In this document: piece by piece, positions 54,994 through 63,337 of the stretch | Position numbering within the stretch: the first letter of the stretch is position 1 | Layout: the number at the start of each line of letters is the position of its first letter | Source of the DNA: Clostridium beijerinckii | GTDB taxonomy: Bacteria > Bacillota > Clostridia > Clostridiales > Clostridiaceae | Length of the DNA: 64,000 bases | Direction: 5' to 3' | NCBI RefSeq assembly: GCF_036699995.1 | Contig: NZ_CP144906.1 | Location: forward strand, 992,001-1,056,000 | Notes under the pieces: generated by a model | What the model was told of the DNA's origin: nothing | Databases searched by the model: none | Seen by the model: the letters and a program-made list of their open reading frames with translations, nothing else | Translations under genes and position numbers: made by a program

Positions 54994-55015
54994 AATACTA
55001 TTTTTAAATAGTATT
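54994..55015. promoter_or_regulatory. Palindrome between transporter and binding-protein genes
   Basis: AATACTATTT (54994-55003) and AAATAGTATT (55006-55015) are perfectly complementary and separated by TT. No T-run follows, so it may be an operator or a weak terminator. Confidence 0.4.
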
Positions 55016-55138
55016 AGAATATTGTTTCGCTAGCCTAATCAGTGTATTATAAATATGTATTTATGAGAAATATTTGTTTATTTGAATAAGTATCGAGTTA
55101 TACTGGAATAAATATTTGGTAATTTGGAGGTCAATCGT

Positions 55139-56467
55139 ATGAAAAAATTCTTACCAATTGTTCTAATATTAATTATCATTACGACCTTAATTTTATCAGG
55201 GGGTAATAAATCAACGTCGCAAGATATTTCACGGGAAGGTTTAAGAAAGAAAACAGTAGTAACTTTCTGGGCGGCATCTGTAACACCGGAAAGAGAAGTC
55301 TTTTTTAAGGAATTTCAGAAAAAGGTTAGTGAAACATATCCAGATATACAGTTAGATTTTCTTGGGATACCAGGTGACTTATCAGCGTATAGACAAAAAG
55401 TAGATGTTGCAATTGCATCAGGAAAAGCACCTGATATAACCAATGATTTTAGATCTTCACTATTAACAAATGGTTACTATGAAGATTTAACTAGTTATTT
55501 TGATAAATGGGAAGATAAAGATAAGATTAATGAGGATTTGATTAAAGCTACAAAATCATATGATCCATCAGGTAGAGGTCTTTTTGCACTTCCATATAGT
55601 TCACAAACTTGGAACCTATGGGTAAGATCAGATTGGCTTAAAGAGGAAGGATTAAATGTACCGACTAATTGGGATGAATTTTTTAATACCGTTGAAAAGT
55701 TAACTGACAAAAATAAAAATAGATATGGCCTAGCTATTCGTGGAGGGGCAGGAAGTGCTAATACTTTAGAAATGCTTATGTATTCGTATTCTGGCATAAC
55801 CAATTATTTTACAGAAGACGGCAAAGCAACAATTAATAATCCTAAGAATTTAGAATTTGCAGAGAAATATCTTGGATGCTATAACAAATTTACAGCACAA
55901 GATGATTTGACGAAGAGCTGGACGGAATTGGCAAATTCATTCCAGTCAAGTAAAGCAGGTATAGTTATTCATAATTTGGGATCTGGGAAATCTATGATGT
56001 CTGCATTTGATAATGACACTTCGAAATTTGAAGCAGCAAAATTCCCAGCTTCATCTAAAGGATATATAGTTCATCCAAAGTTAATGCCTTTAGGACTATC
56101 AATGTCATCTAAATCAGATAATAAAGAGGCAGTATGGAAAGTAATGAAATTATATTTAGATAAAGATATAAATACTGAGTATTGTAAGTTATATGGTGAA
56201 ATTCCGGCAAATATAGAGGCCACTGAAAATAGCTTTTTTAAAGATACTCAATATATGTCTATAGGTGTTGATTTGCAAAAGTCTAAGGAAGTTAGATTTA
56301 CTGATACACCATACTATTTAGCAAATTATTCCAGCATAGAATCTCAAATGGACTCAGCAATTCAAAAAGTGATGTCTAAACAAATGAAGGTAAAAGATAT
56401 GCTTGATCAGTGGGCAGCTTTGCTTGAAAAGGCAAAAAGAGATTGCGATAATTCAGTAAAGAAATGA
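55139..56467 (+). CDS. Extracellular sugar-binding protein (family 1) without a lipobox Cys
   Basis: A 442-residue periplasmic-binding-fold protein similar to MalE-type sugar-binding components of ABC importers (VVTFWAAS start, GKAPDITNDF, YSSQTWNLWVRSDWLKEEGL, VPTNWDEFF). The N-terminus has a strongly hydrophobic segment (residues 5-19) ending LILSGGNKS; in Gram-positive lipoproteins this would be LxGC, but position 22 is Gly (GGT at 55202-55204; Cys would be TGT). It is therefore either an N-terminally anchored or a released protein. GGAGG (55125-55129) sets the start. No permease or ATPase gene is nearby; a histidine kinase gene follows, which suggests a sensing role. Confidence 0.85.
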   Translation: MKKFLPIVLILIIITTLILSGGNKSTSQDISREGLRKKTVVTFWAASVTPEREVFFKEFQKKVSETYPDIQLDFLGIPGDLSAYRQKVDVAIASGKAPDITNDFRSSLLTNGYYEDLTSYFDKWEDKDKINEDLIKATKSYDPSGRGLFALPYSSQTWNLWVRSDWLKEEGLNVPTNWDEFFNTVEKLTDKNKNRYGLAIRGGAGSANTLEMLMYSYSGITNYFTEDGKATINNPKNLEFAEKYLGCYNKFTAQDDLTKSWTELANSFQSSKAGIVIHNLGSGKSMMSAFDNDTSKFEAAKFPASSKGYIVHPKLMPLGLSMSSKSDNKEAVWKVMKLYLDKDINTEYCKLYGEIPANIEATENSFFKDTQYMSIGVDLQKSKEVRFTDTPYYLANYSSIESQMDSAIQKVMSKQMKVKDMLDQWAALLEKAKRDCDNSVKK

Positions 56468-56606
56468 CAGATTATAATATTAAAAATATAAATTTATATA
56501 AAAGTTTTGGGTAACATTTGTGTATAGAGATGACTCACGATAATCAGAAATTGCATTAACAAAATTTTAGATAAATATAAATATCATTTTCAAGGAGAAA
56601 TTAGGT

Positions 56607-58412
56607 ATGCGAAGATTGTTTGAAAATTTGTGGAGAAGGCCAATTAAGCAACAGCTAAACTTAATATATATTCCAGTCATTTTAATATCAGCCATATTAA
56701 TTGGAATTTTTTCATACCTTTTTCAAATAAAACAAATTGAAAAGAATTCATCTTTTTTACTTGAAAATTCAGTAAATCAAACAGCCATCTCCGTAAATGA
56801 GAAAATAAATATACCATTTTCACAAATGGTAGCAGAAAGCGATAGTGTATCAGTTGGAAACCTATTCATGAATCGCTATACTGAGGAAGATAAATCAAGA
56901 AAATATATGGATATATTAGATTGCTATAATCAAATGGAATCTGTTTACTACAGTATTAATGACATGATTGATTCTATATATTTTGTAACAAATACTGGAG
57001 TAGAAGTCAGCATGTACAAAGGAGATACGCCAGTTAATATAGGCATAGATTTTAATGAATGGTTTAATAGAGATATTTACTCAGAAACTGGATATGGATG
57101 GATTGAAAGTCATGAGGATAAGGTTTTTTCTTCAAAATCATCAAGAAATATTATCTCTATTGTAAAAAAATTTGGTACTGAGGATTCAAAAAATAAAGCA
57201 ATATTGATTTATAATCTTAAGGCAGAGTATTTTAAGGAATTGTTAGATAAGGTTAATATTAGCCCAAATGGATATGTGATAGTTATGAGTCCAGATGGGA
57301 AAGCAATTGTTAATAGTACAATAAAAACATTTAATATAGAAGATAATGATATAGATAGAATTAAAAGTGATATTGAAAAAGGCAGTATTAATGATACGAA
57401 AATAGGAAACGAGAAAGTATCAATATATAGTAGTTCTGAAGATAATTTATGGAAGGTAATTGGTGTTGTTCCTAAAAAAGACTTAGTAAGTGAAGCAAAT
57501 AACTTGAAAGTAATTTTAATAGCATTTATAGGAATATTATCAATTGTTTTATTGTCTATTTCCACTCTATTAGCTAGAGGAGTATCAAAGCCGATAGAGA
57601 TTCTTTCAAATAAGGTTAAGGAATTTGAATTTGGAAATATAAATGTTAAGTTTGAGATAGATACAGAAAATGAGTTGGGGACATTATCAAAAGGCTTAGA
57701 GAGATTTAAAGAATCAGTTCTTGAACTTTTAAGAAAAGTAATGCAAGAAGAAAAACAAAAGTCAAAATTAGAACTTCTGATAATGCAGTCACAAATCAAA
57801 CCTCATTTTCTATATAACACTCTTGGTTCAATTAAGCACTTAATTGATATGGGTAGAAATGATAAGGCAAGTGAAATGTGCGCTGCTTTATCTAAATTTT
57901 ATATGATAGGTCTTAGTGGGGGAAGAGATATCATTTATGTAAGTGAAGAGATTGAACACATTAGAAATTATCTTAAAATTCAACAAATGAGATATGATAA
58001 AGAATTTGAATTTTATATTGATATTAGTGAAGAAATTATGAATGAAAAAATGTTAATTCTTACTCTTCAACCTATTATTGAAAATGCTATATATCATGGG
58101 ATTAAGGGAAAAGAAGGTCTTGGTACAATCATTTTATCTGGAAATAAGAAAGAGGATAAAATGATATTTGAAATATATGATGACGGATTAGGAATGAGTG
58201 AACAGGAATTAGATAATTTAATTATATCAATTAATAACAGAAATGATCAGCAATTAAAAAGTTTTGGGTTAAGAAATGTAAATAATCGTTTGAAATTGTA
58301 TTTTGGAAGTAAAGCAACAATGAACTTTTTTAGCATAAAAAATGAATTTACACAGGTTATTATAGAAATCCCTATAGAAGCAGAACAAAAAGGAGACGAA
58401 AAATATGTGTAG
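56607..58412 (+). CDS. Sensor histidine kinase, YesM/LytS-type
   Basis: A 601-residue membrane sensor kinase. Order: a first membrane segment (about 18-40); an extracellular dCache-like domain (about 41-298); a second membrane segment (300-322); HAMP (323-375); the His_kinase domain with QIKPHFLYNTL (phosphorylated His400); and HATPase_c with IIENAIYHGI and YDDGLGMS. This is the YesM class that controls carbohydrate genes. AAGGAG precedes the ATG. It overlaps the response regulator by 8 bases and follows the binding protein, which may be its ligand-presenting partner. Confidence 0.92.
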   Translation: MRRLFENLWRRPIKQQLNLIYIPVILISAILIGIFSYLFQIKQIEKNSSFLLENSVNQTAISVNEKINIPFSQMVAESDSVSVGNLFMNRYTEEDKSRKYMDILDCYNQMESVYYSINDMIDSIYFVTNTGVEVSMYKGDTPVNIGIDFNEWFNRDIYSETGYGWIESHEDKVFSSKSSRNIISIVKKFGTEDSKNKAILIYNLKAEYFKELLDKVNISPNGYVIVMSPDGKAIVNSTIKTFNIEDNDIDRIKSDIEKGSINDTKIGNEKVSIYSSSEDNLWKVIGVVPKKDLVSEANNLKVILIAFIGILSIVLLSISTLLARGVSKPIEILSNKVKEFEFGNINVKFEIDTENELGTLSKGLERFKESVLELLRKVMQEEKQKSKLELLIMQSQIKPHFLYNTLGSIKHLIDMGRNDKASEMCAALSKFYMIGLSGGRDIIYVSEEIEHIRNYLKIQQMRYDKEFEFYIDISEEIMNEKMLILTLQPIIENAIYHGIKGKEGLGTIILSGNKKEDKMIFEIYDDGLGMSEQELDNLIISINNRNDQQLKSFGLRNVNNRLKLYFGSKATMNFFSIKNEFTQVIIEIPIEAEQKGDEKYV

Positions 58413-59667
58413 ACTTTTTATTGTTGAAGATGAAGAGATTATAAGAGAGGGGATTCAAAAAAATATAGATTGGGAATTAAATAATGTCAAAATAGTTGGG
58501 ACGGCAGCAAATGGAAAAGAGTGTTTGGAGAAGATAGGAACATGTATGCCAGAGGTTATATTATCAGATATTAAGATGCCTTTTATGGATGGGATGGAGT
58601 TGATTCAGCATATCTATGAGTTGTATCCTAAGATAAAAGTGGTATTATTAACTGCATTCGATGAGTTTGAGTATGCTAAAAAAGCATTGAATTATAAAGT
58701 GTGTCAATATGTTATGAAATATGAAGAGAATGAGAAAATATTAGAGGCTGTTTTGAAGGCTGGAAATGAATATACTGCTTCACTAAACCAAGCTGAACGA
58801 GTAAAGCAAAGTGAAATATTATTGGAAAATAAAATATTAAGAGATTTATTATTTTATGATGAAAAGTCTGAGGAAATATACCAGAATCTTCTTAATAGCA
58901 ATATAGAATTTTTATATGATAATTTTTTTGTTATATGTATTTCAAACAGAAACTTAATTCAAAGTAAGCATATCAGAAGTATTGCCGAAGGATATAATCT
59001 TTTAGAAAGAGAAATTAGAATTTTAGACTTAGAAATAGATTTTTATTTCTGTAAAACGGAGCAAAAATTATTTATTATATCTAACCTTCCCAAAGAAGCA
59101 GCTGATTTATTTGATAAATTTATCAAAATATTAGAAAACCTACTAAAACAGAAAGAAAAAGAGTGGCAATGTAATTTGAAAGCCTCAGTTGGTAGTATAT
59201 ATAACGGATTGGAAGGTATAAGCAAATCATACGATGAAGCAAATTATATAATGTCTTTATATCAAATGAATCAATATTTTGATAGAGATAAAAGGACTGT
59301 GATTGTAAGCAGCAATGATAGTGTTTCTAGGTCTGCCAATAAAAAAACAGTGGAACAAATAGTAGAATACATTAAAAAACACTATTGGGAAAAAGATATA
59401 AGTTTAGATAGTATATCAAAAGACGTGCATCTAACGCCCACATATATTAGTGCAATGTTTAAGAAAGAAAAAGGCATTAATATTTCAGATTACATTATAA
59501 AGATAAGGATTGAGAGGGCAAAGTATTTATTGATGACTACGGATATGAAAACATATGAAATATCTGAGGAGATAGGATACGTAAATTCTCAGTATTTTAG
59601 TGTATTATTTAAAAGAAATGCGGGCGTATCACCTACAGAGTATAGGCAAAGAGTTAGTGGAAAGTAG
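58405..59667 (+). CDS. Response regulator, YesN type (receiver plus AraC domain)
   Basis: A 420-residue regulator. The receiver domain (1-125) has the acidic pair EDEE (9-12), the phosphoacceptor Asp55 (LSDIKMP) and the Thr of LLTAFDE; the conserved Lys is present (VMKYEEN), but the usual following Pro is Tyr. A linker domain (about 130-300) leads to a C-terminal AraC domain with two helix-turn-helix units (DISLDSISKDVHLTPTYISAMFKK and YEISEEIGYVNSQYFSVLFKR types). It starts inside the kinase gene, so the pair is translationally coupled. Targets are probably the transporter, the xylosidase or both. Confidence 0.93.
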   Translation: MCRLFIVEDEEIIREGIQKNIDWELNNVKIVGTAANGKECLEKIGTCMPEVILSDIKMPFMDGMELIQHIYELYPKIKVVLLTAFDEFEYAKKALNYKVCQYVMKYEENEKILEAVLKAGNEYTASLNQAERVKQSEILLENKILRDLLFYDEKSEEIYQNLLNSNIEFLYDNFFVICISNRNLIQSKHIRSIAEGYNLLEREIRILDLEIDFYFCKTEQKLFIISNLPKEAADLFDKFIKILENLLKQKEKEWQCNLKASVGSIYNGLEGISKSYDEANYIMSLYQMNQYFDRDKRTVIVSSNDSVSRSANKKTVEQIVEYIKKHYWEKDISLDSISKDVHLTPTYISAMFKKEKGINISDYIIKIRIERAKYLLMTTDMKTYEISEEIGYVNSQYFSVLFKRNAGVSPTEYRQRVSGK

Positions 59668-59687
59668 ATAGAAAGAAGGAAGAAAAA

Positions 59688-61259
59688 ATGAATATAGTTA
59701 ATAATCCGGTAATCAAGGGGTTTAATCCGGATCCATCTATTCTTAGAGTTAATGAAGATTTCTATATTGCAACATCAACATTTGAATGGTTTCCAGGAGT
59801 GAGTATTTATCATTCAAGAGATCTTGAACATTGGAATCTTATTTCTAATGCGTTATCGGATGAGAAAGCTCTTGATTTAACTGGCATTGATTCAGCATGT
59901 GGAATTTGGGCACCAAACCTTACCTATAGTAATGGTATATTTTATTTAATATATACAATTGTTTATACTAATAGGTCAAGATTTAAAGATACTCACAATT
60001 TTATGGTAATATCAACGGATATTAAGGGTCCTTGGAGTAAACCTGTATTTTTAAATTGTTCAGGTTTTGATCCATCTCTATTTCATGATGAAGACGGCAG
60101 AAAATGGCTTGTTAACATGACGGTTGACCATAGGATAGATAAGGTAAGATTTAGTGGAATTGTACTCCAGGAATATGATAGTGAAAAAGAAAAGTTGATT
60201 GGTCCAATTCATAAAATATTTAATGGAAGCGAAATAGGAACTACAGAAGGGCCTAACATAATTAAATATAATGGTTATTACTATTTAACAGTTGCAGAGG
60301 GGGGGACTGAGTTTGGACATTGTGTAACTATTGCTAGATCTAAGAAATTAACAGGAGCTTATGAAATAGATCCTAATAATCCTATGCTTACATCAAAAAC
60401 AGATGTTGAATATTCAATTCAAAGAGCAGGGCATGGACAACTTGTTCAGGATTATAACGGTAATTGGTACATGGCCCATTTATGCTCTAGGCCAGTTGAT
60501 GGGTATAGTATTTTAGGAAGAGAAACTGCTATTCAAAATATTAAATATACAGATGAGGGCTGGTTTAAGATTGATGGAAGTAATGGAAACTTACCAATGA
60601 GTAATTTTAGGACTAGTTTAAGAAGGATAGAGAAAAAGCTTGAAATTATAAGAGAAGATTTTGATAGAGAGGAAGTCACTTTAGATTTTCTAACATTAAG
60701 AAAATCTTTTAAAAGCTCTAATATGAGTCTAACTGAGCGAAAGGGGTATTTAAGAATAAGAGGTGGAAATTCTTTATCATCTAAATTTAATCAAAGCTTT
60801 ATTGCAAGAAGACAGCAAAATTTTTCATATGAATGTAAAGTATGTTTAGAGTTCAATCCAGAAAGTCATCATCATATGGCAGGCTTAGTATGCTACTATA
60901 ATTATGACAATTATCATTATTGTAAAATAAGTAGAGATGAATTATTAGGACTAAGCATTTCAATTACAACATTAAATAATAGGGAAGTTATAGAGACACC
61001 ATGTATTTCGCTTCCTGAAGATAATTCTAGGTTTTACATAAAAGCCTGTGTAAATAGAGATAAACTTAGATTCTCATATTCTATAGATGGAGAGAAATAT
61101 TTTGAATTAGATTATAGCCTTGACATGAGGATTTTATCAGATGAACATGTTAATGGAAATGGTTTTACAGGGGCAATGATAGGAGTTAGCTGTCAGGACT
61201 TATTGGGAAACGGTATTTATGTGGATGTTGACTGGTTTGAATATAAAGGCTTAGATTAA
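59688..61259 (+). CDS. GH43 beta-xylosidase
   Basis: A 523-residue glycoside hydrolase family 43 enzyme that removes xylose from the non-reducing end of xylo-oligosaccharides. The five-bladed propeller carries the three acids: Asp15 (GFNPDPS, base), Asp128 (GFDPSLF, pKa modulator) and Glu187 (GTTEGP, acid). A C-terminal beta-sandwich domain (about 325-523) follows, as in XynB-type enzymes. There is no signal peptide, so the substrate must enter through the upstream GPH symporter. Some activity on arabinosides is possible. GAAGGAAG precedes the ATG; it lies 20 bases after the response regulator. Confidence 0.93.
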   Translation: MNIVNNPVIKGFNPDPSILRVNEDFYIATSTFEWFPGVSIYHSRDLEHWNLISNALSDEKALDLTGIDSACGIWAPNLTYSNGIFYLIYTIVYTNRSRFKDTHNFMVISTDIKGPWSKPVFLNCSGFDPSLFHDEDGRKWLVNMTVDHRIDKVRFSGIVLQEYDSEKEKLIGPIHKIFNGSEIGTTEGPNIIKYNGYYYLTVAEGGTEFGHCVTIARSKKLTGAYEIDPNNPMLTSKTDVEYSIQRAGHGQLVQDYNGNWYMAHLCSRPVDGYSILGRETAIQNIKYTDEGWFKIDGSNGNLPMSNFRTSLRRIEKKLEIIREDFDREEVTLDFLTLRKSFKSSNMSLTERKGYLRIRGGNSLSSKFNQSFIARRQQNFSYECKVCLEFNPESHHHMAGLVCYYNYDNYHYCKISRDELLGLSISITTLNNREVIETPCISLPEDNSRFYIKACVNRDKLRFSYSIDGEKYFELDYSLDMRILSDEHVNGNGFTGAMIGVSCQDLLGNGIYVDVDWFEYKGLD

Positions 61260-61293
61260 GTTTTTAGAATTATATATAATTAAAAGTATTTTT

Positions 61294-61328
61294 AGCAATA
61301 AGCATTATGATGTTTATTGCTTTTTTTG
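61294..61328 (+). terminator. Terminator after the xylosidase gene
   Basis: AGCAATAA (61294-61301) pairs with TTATTGCT (61314-61321), followed by seven T residues. It closes the sugar locus. Confidence 0.85.
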
Positions 61329-61486
61329 ATCATTTTATTAGAAATTATAAGAGGATGAAAAATTTAATTTAAATATTTAAGGAATATTACAGTTATTAAT
61401 TTAGAGATGAACAAATAATTTCAATCATCAAATAAACAATATAAAAATATATATAATATTAATGCAAGTAATATTAGGAGTTAGAT

Positions 61487-63337
61487 ATGTCTGATTTACG
61501 TGACTGTAATTTATATTATGATCCCGATTCGGTAAATTATTTGATTGAGTATAGAGGAAATTTTAAAGAACAAATAGATAAAGTATCTTATGCTTGTGGG
61601 GATATAATTACAGGTACTATCGGAGTGATATCTGTACGAAATAATGATCTTGATAGGCTCCTAAATGATGTTCCAGCAATTGTGTTTTATGATTTTAGAA
61701 CAATGTATGTTTTACAAGATATTTCACCATCATCTGTAGATAATATAAACAACATAAAAATAAATCCGTTTCTGGATTTGAATGGTAGAGGAGTGCTAAT
61801 AGGGATAGTTGATACAGGTATAGATTATTTAAACGATGAGTTTATAAGAGAAGACGATACATCAAGAATAATAAGTATATGGGATCAATCTATTCAAAGT
61901 AATACTAGTGACTCTGTATATATAGGAGAAATTTATTCAAATGATCAAATTAATAGTGCTATTGCAGCTAAAAGAAATAATGGAGATCCGTATCAAATAG
62001 TTCCATCCAGAGATGAAGTTGGACATGGAACAAAAGTTGCTGGGATTATAGGAGCAAGAGGATATAATACTGAGTTTCAAGGAATTGCAAATGCAAGTGA
62101 TTTTGTTATTGTTAAGCTTTTTGAATCTACTAATTTCAAAAGGCAATTGCAAGAAAATGGAATTGCGTATACTCCAGTATATAATGCATCTGAAATTGTA
62201 GCTGGAGTAGAATATTTGAGAAGAATTGCATTAGAACGTAAGCAGCCAATGGTTATTTACCTAGGTGTTGGAAGTACCGAAGGTAGCCATGATGGTAACA
62301 ACTTGATTTCAAGATATATAACATCCATTGGAAATAGTAGAGGATTGTGTGTAGTAAATGGAGTAGGAAATGAGGGGGATTCTCAAGGTCATGTATCAGG
62401 GTATATCAGGAATGTAGGGGATACAAAAGTAATAGAATTAAGAATCCCAAGAGAAATAAAATACCTTCCGATTTACATATGGATACGAAGACCGGATATC
62501 GCATCAATAAATGTGATTTCTCCGACAGGAGAAGCTTCAGCAGTTATACAATCTAAAATAAATAAGATTCAACCAGTAAGATTTGTTTTTTTAAATACAG
62601 ATATGATAGTAAGATTCTATTCACCAGAACATTTTACAGGACATCAAGTAATAAGTCTTACATTTAGTAATATAAAACCAGGAACATGGACTTTCAATTT
62701 GATAGGCGAATATATAACAAATGGTAGGTATGACATATGGTTACCTCCTAAGAGTACTTTACCAGAAAATACAATATTTCTTGAATCGGATCCATTTACT
62801 ACTCTAACAATACCATCAACAGCTGTTAATGTTATTACAGTCTCTTATTATGGAAATAATAATGCATTAATTGCGGCTTCTGGAAAAGGATTTAATACTA
62901 ATGGATTGATTAATCCAGATATTTCAACTATAGGTGTAAATATATTAACAACAAAAGTTGGAGGAGGAGTAACAACATTTTCAGGCAGTTCAGCTGCTAC
63001 AGCAGTAGTGACTGGAGCATGTGCGCTTTTATTACAATGGGGGATTGTAGACCGTAATGATCCTACTATGTATACTAAAAAAATTAGAACATACATAATG
63101 TATGGTGCTAACAGAAATTCAGCTAACAGATATCCCAGTAGAGAAACAGGATATGGTGATTTTGATTTACTAGGTGTTTTCAATATAATTAGTGGTTTGT
63201 ATAGGAATAGTAACCAAAGATTTAGAATGAATATTACTAATAAAAAATATACAAATGAAGATTATGAGTTTGATGAGTATTATATAAATAAATTATTTAT
63301 AAGAATTCCAAAGGCAGGAGATGGAAAATTTATATGA
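61487..63337 (+). CDS. Csp-type subtilisin-like germination protease
   Basis: A 616-residue subtilase like CspA/B/C of Clostridium perfringens, which process the cortex hydrolase SleC at germination. The catalytic residues are all present: Asp109 (GIVDTGIDYLNDEF), His180 (EVGHGTKVAG) and Ser502 (FSGSSAATAVVTG). The first about 95 residues form the prodomain (NYLIEYRGNFKEQI, DVPAIVFYDFRTMYVLQ), and there is no export signal, which fits spore localisation. AGGAGTTAG precedes the ATG. The gene after it overlaps by 4 bases (ATGA) and encodes a second member. Confidence 0.92.
   Translation: MSDLRDCNLYYDPDSVNYLIEYRGNFKEQIDKVSYACGDIITGTIGVISVRNNDLDRLLNDVPAIVFYDFRTMYVLQDISPSSVDNINNIKINPFLDLNGRGVLIGIVDTGIDYLNDEFIREDDTSRIISIWDQSIQSNTSDSVYIGEIYSNDQINSAIAAKRNNGDPYQIVPSRDEVGHGTKVAGIIGARGYNTEFQGIANASDFVIVKLFESTNFKRQLQENGIAYTPVYNASEIVAGVEYLRRIALERKQPMVIYLGVGSTEGSHDGNNLISRYITSIGNSRGLCVVNGVGNEGDSQGHVSGYIRNVGDTKVIELRIPREIKYLPIYIWIRRPDIASINVISPTGEASAVIQSKINKIQPVRFVFLNTDMIVRFYSPEHFTGHQVISLTFSNIKPGTWTFNLIGEYITNGRYDIWLPPKSTLPENTIFLESDPFTTLTIPSTAVNVITVSYYGNNNALIAASGKGFNTNGLINPDISTIGVNILTTKVGGGVTTFSGSSAATAVVTGACALLLQWGIVDRNDPTMYTKKIRTYIMYGANRNSANRYPSRETGYGDFDLLGVFNIISGLYRNSNQRFRMNITNKKYTNEDYEFDEYYINKLFIRIPKAGDGKFI

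Noticed and set aside
57209..57799. 196-codon minus-strand frame
   Set aside because: Antisense to the histidine kinase HAMP region; shadow of the real gene.
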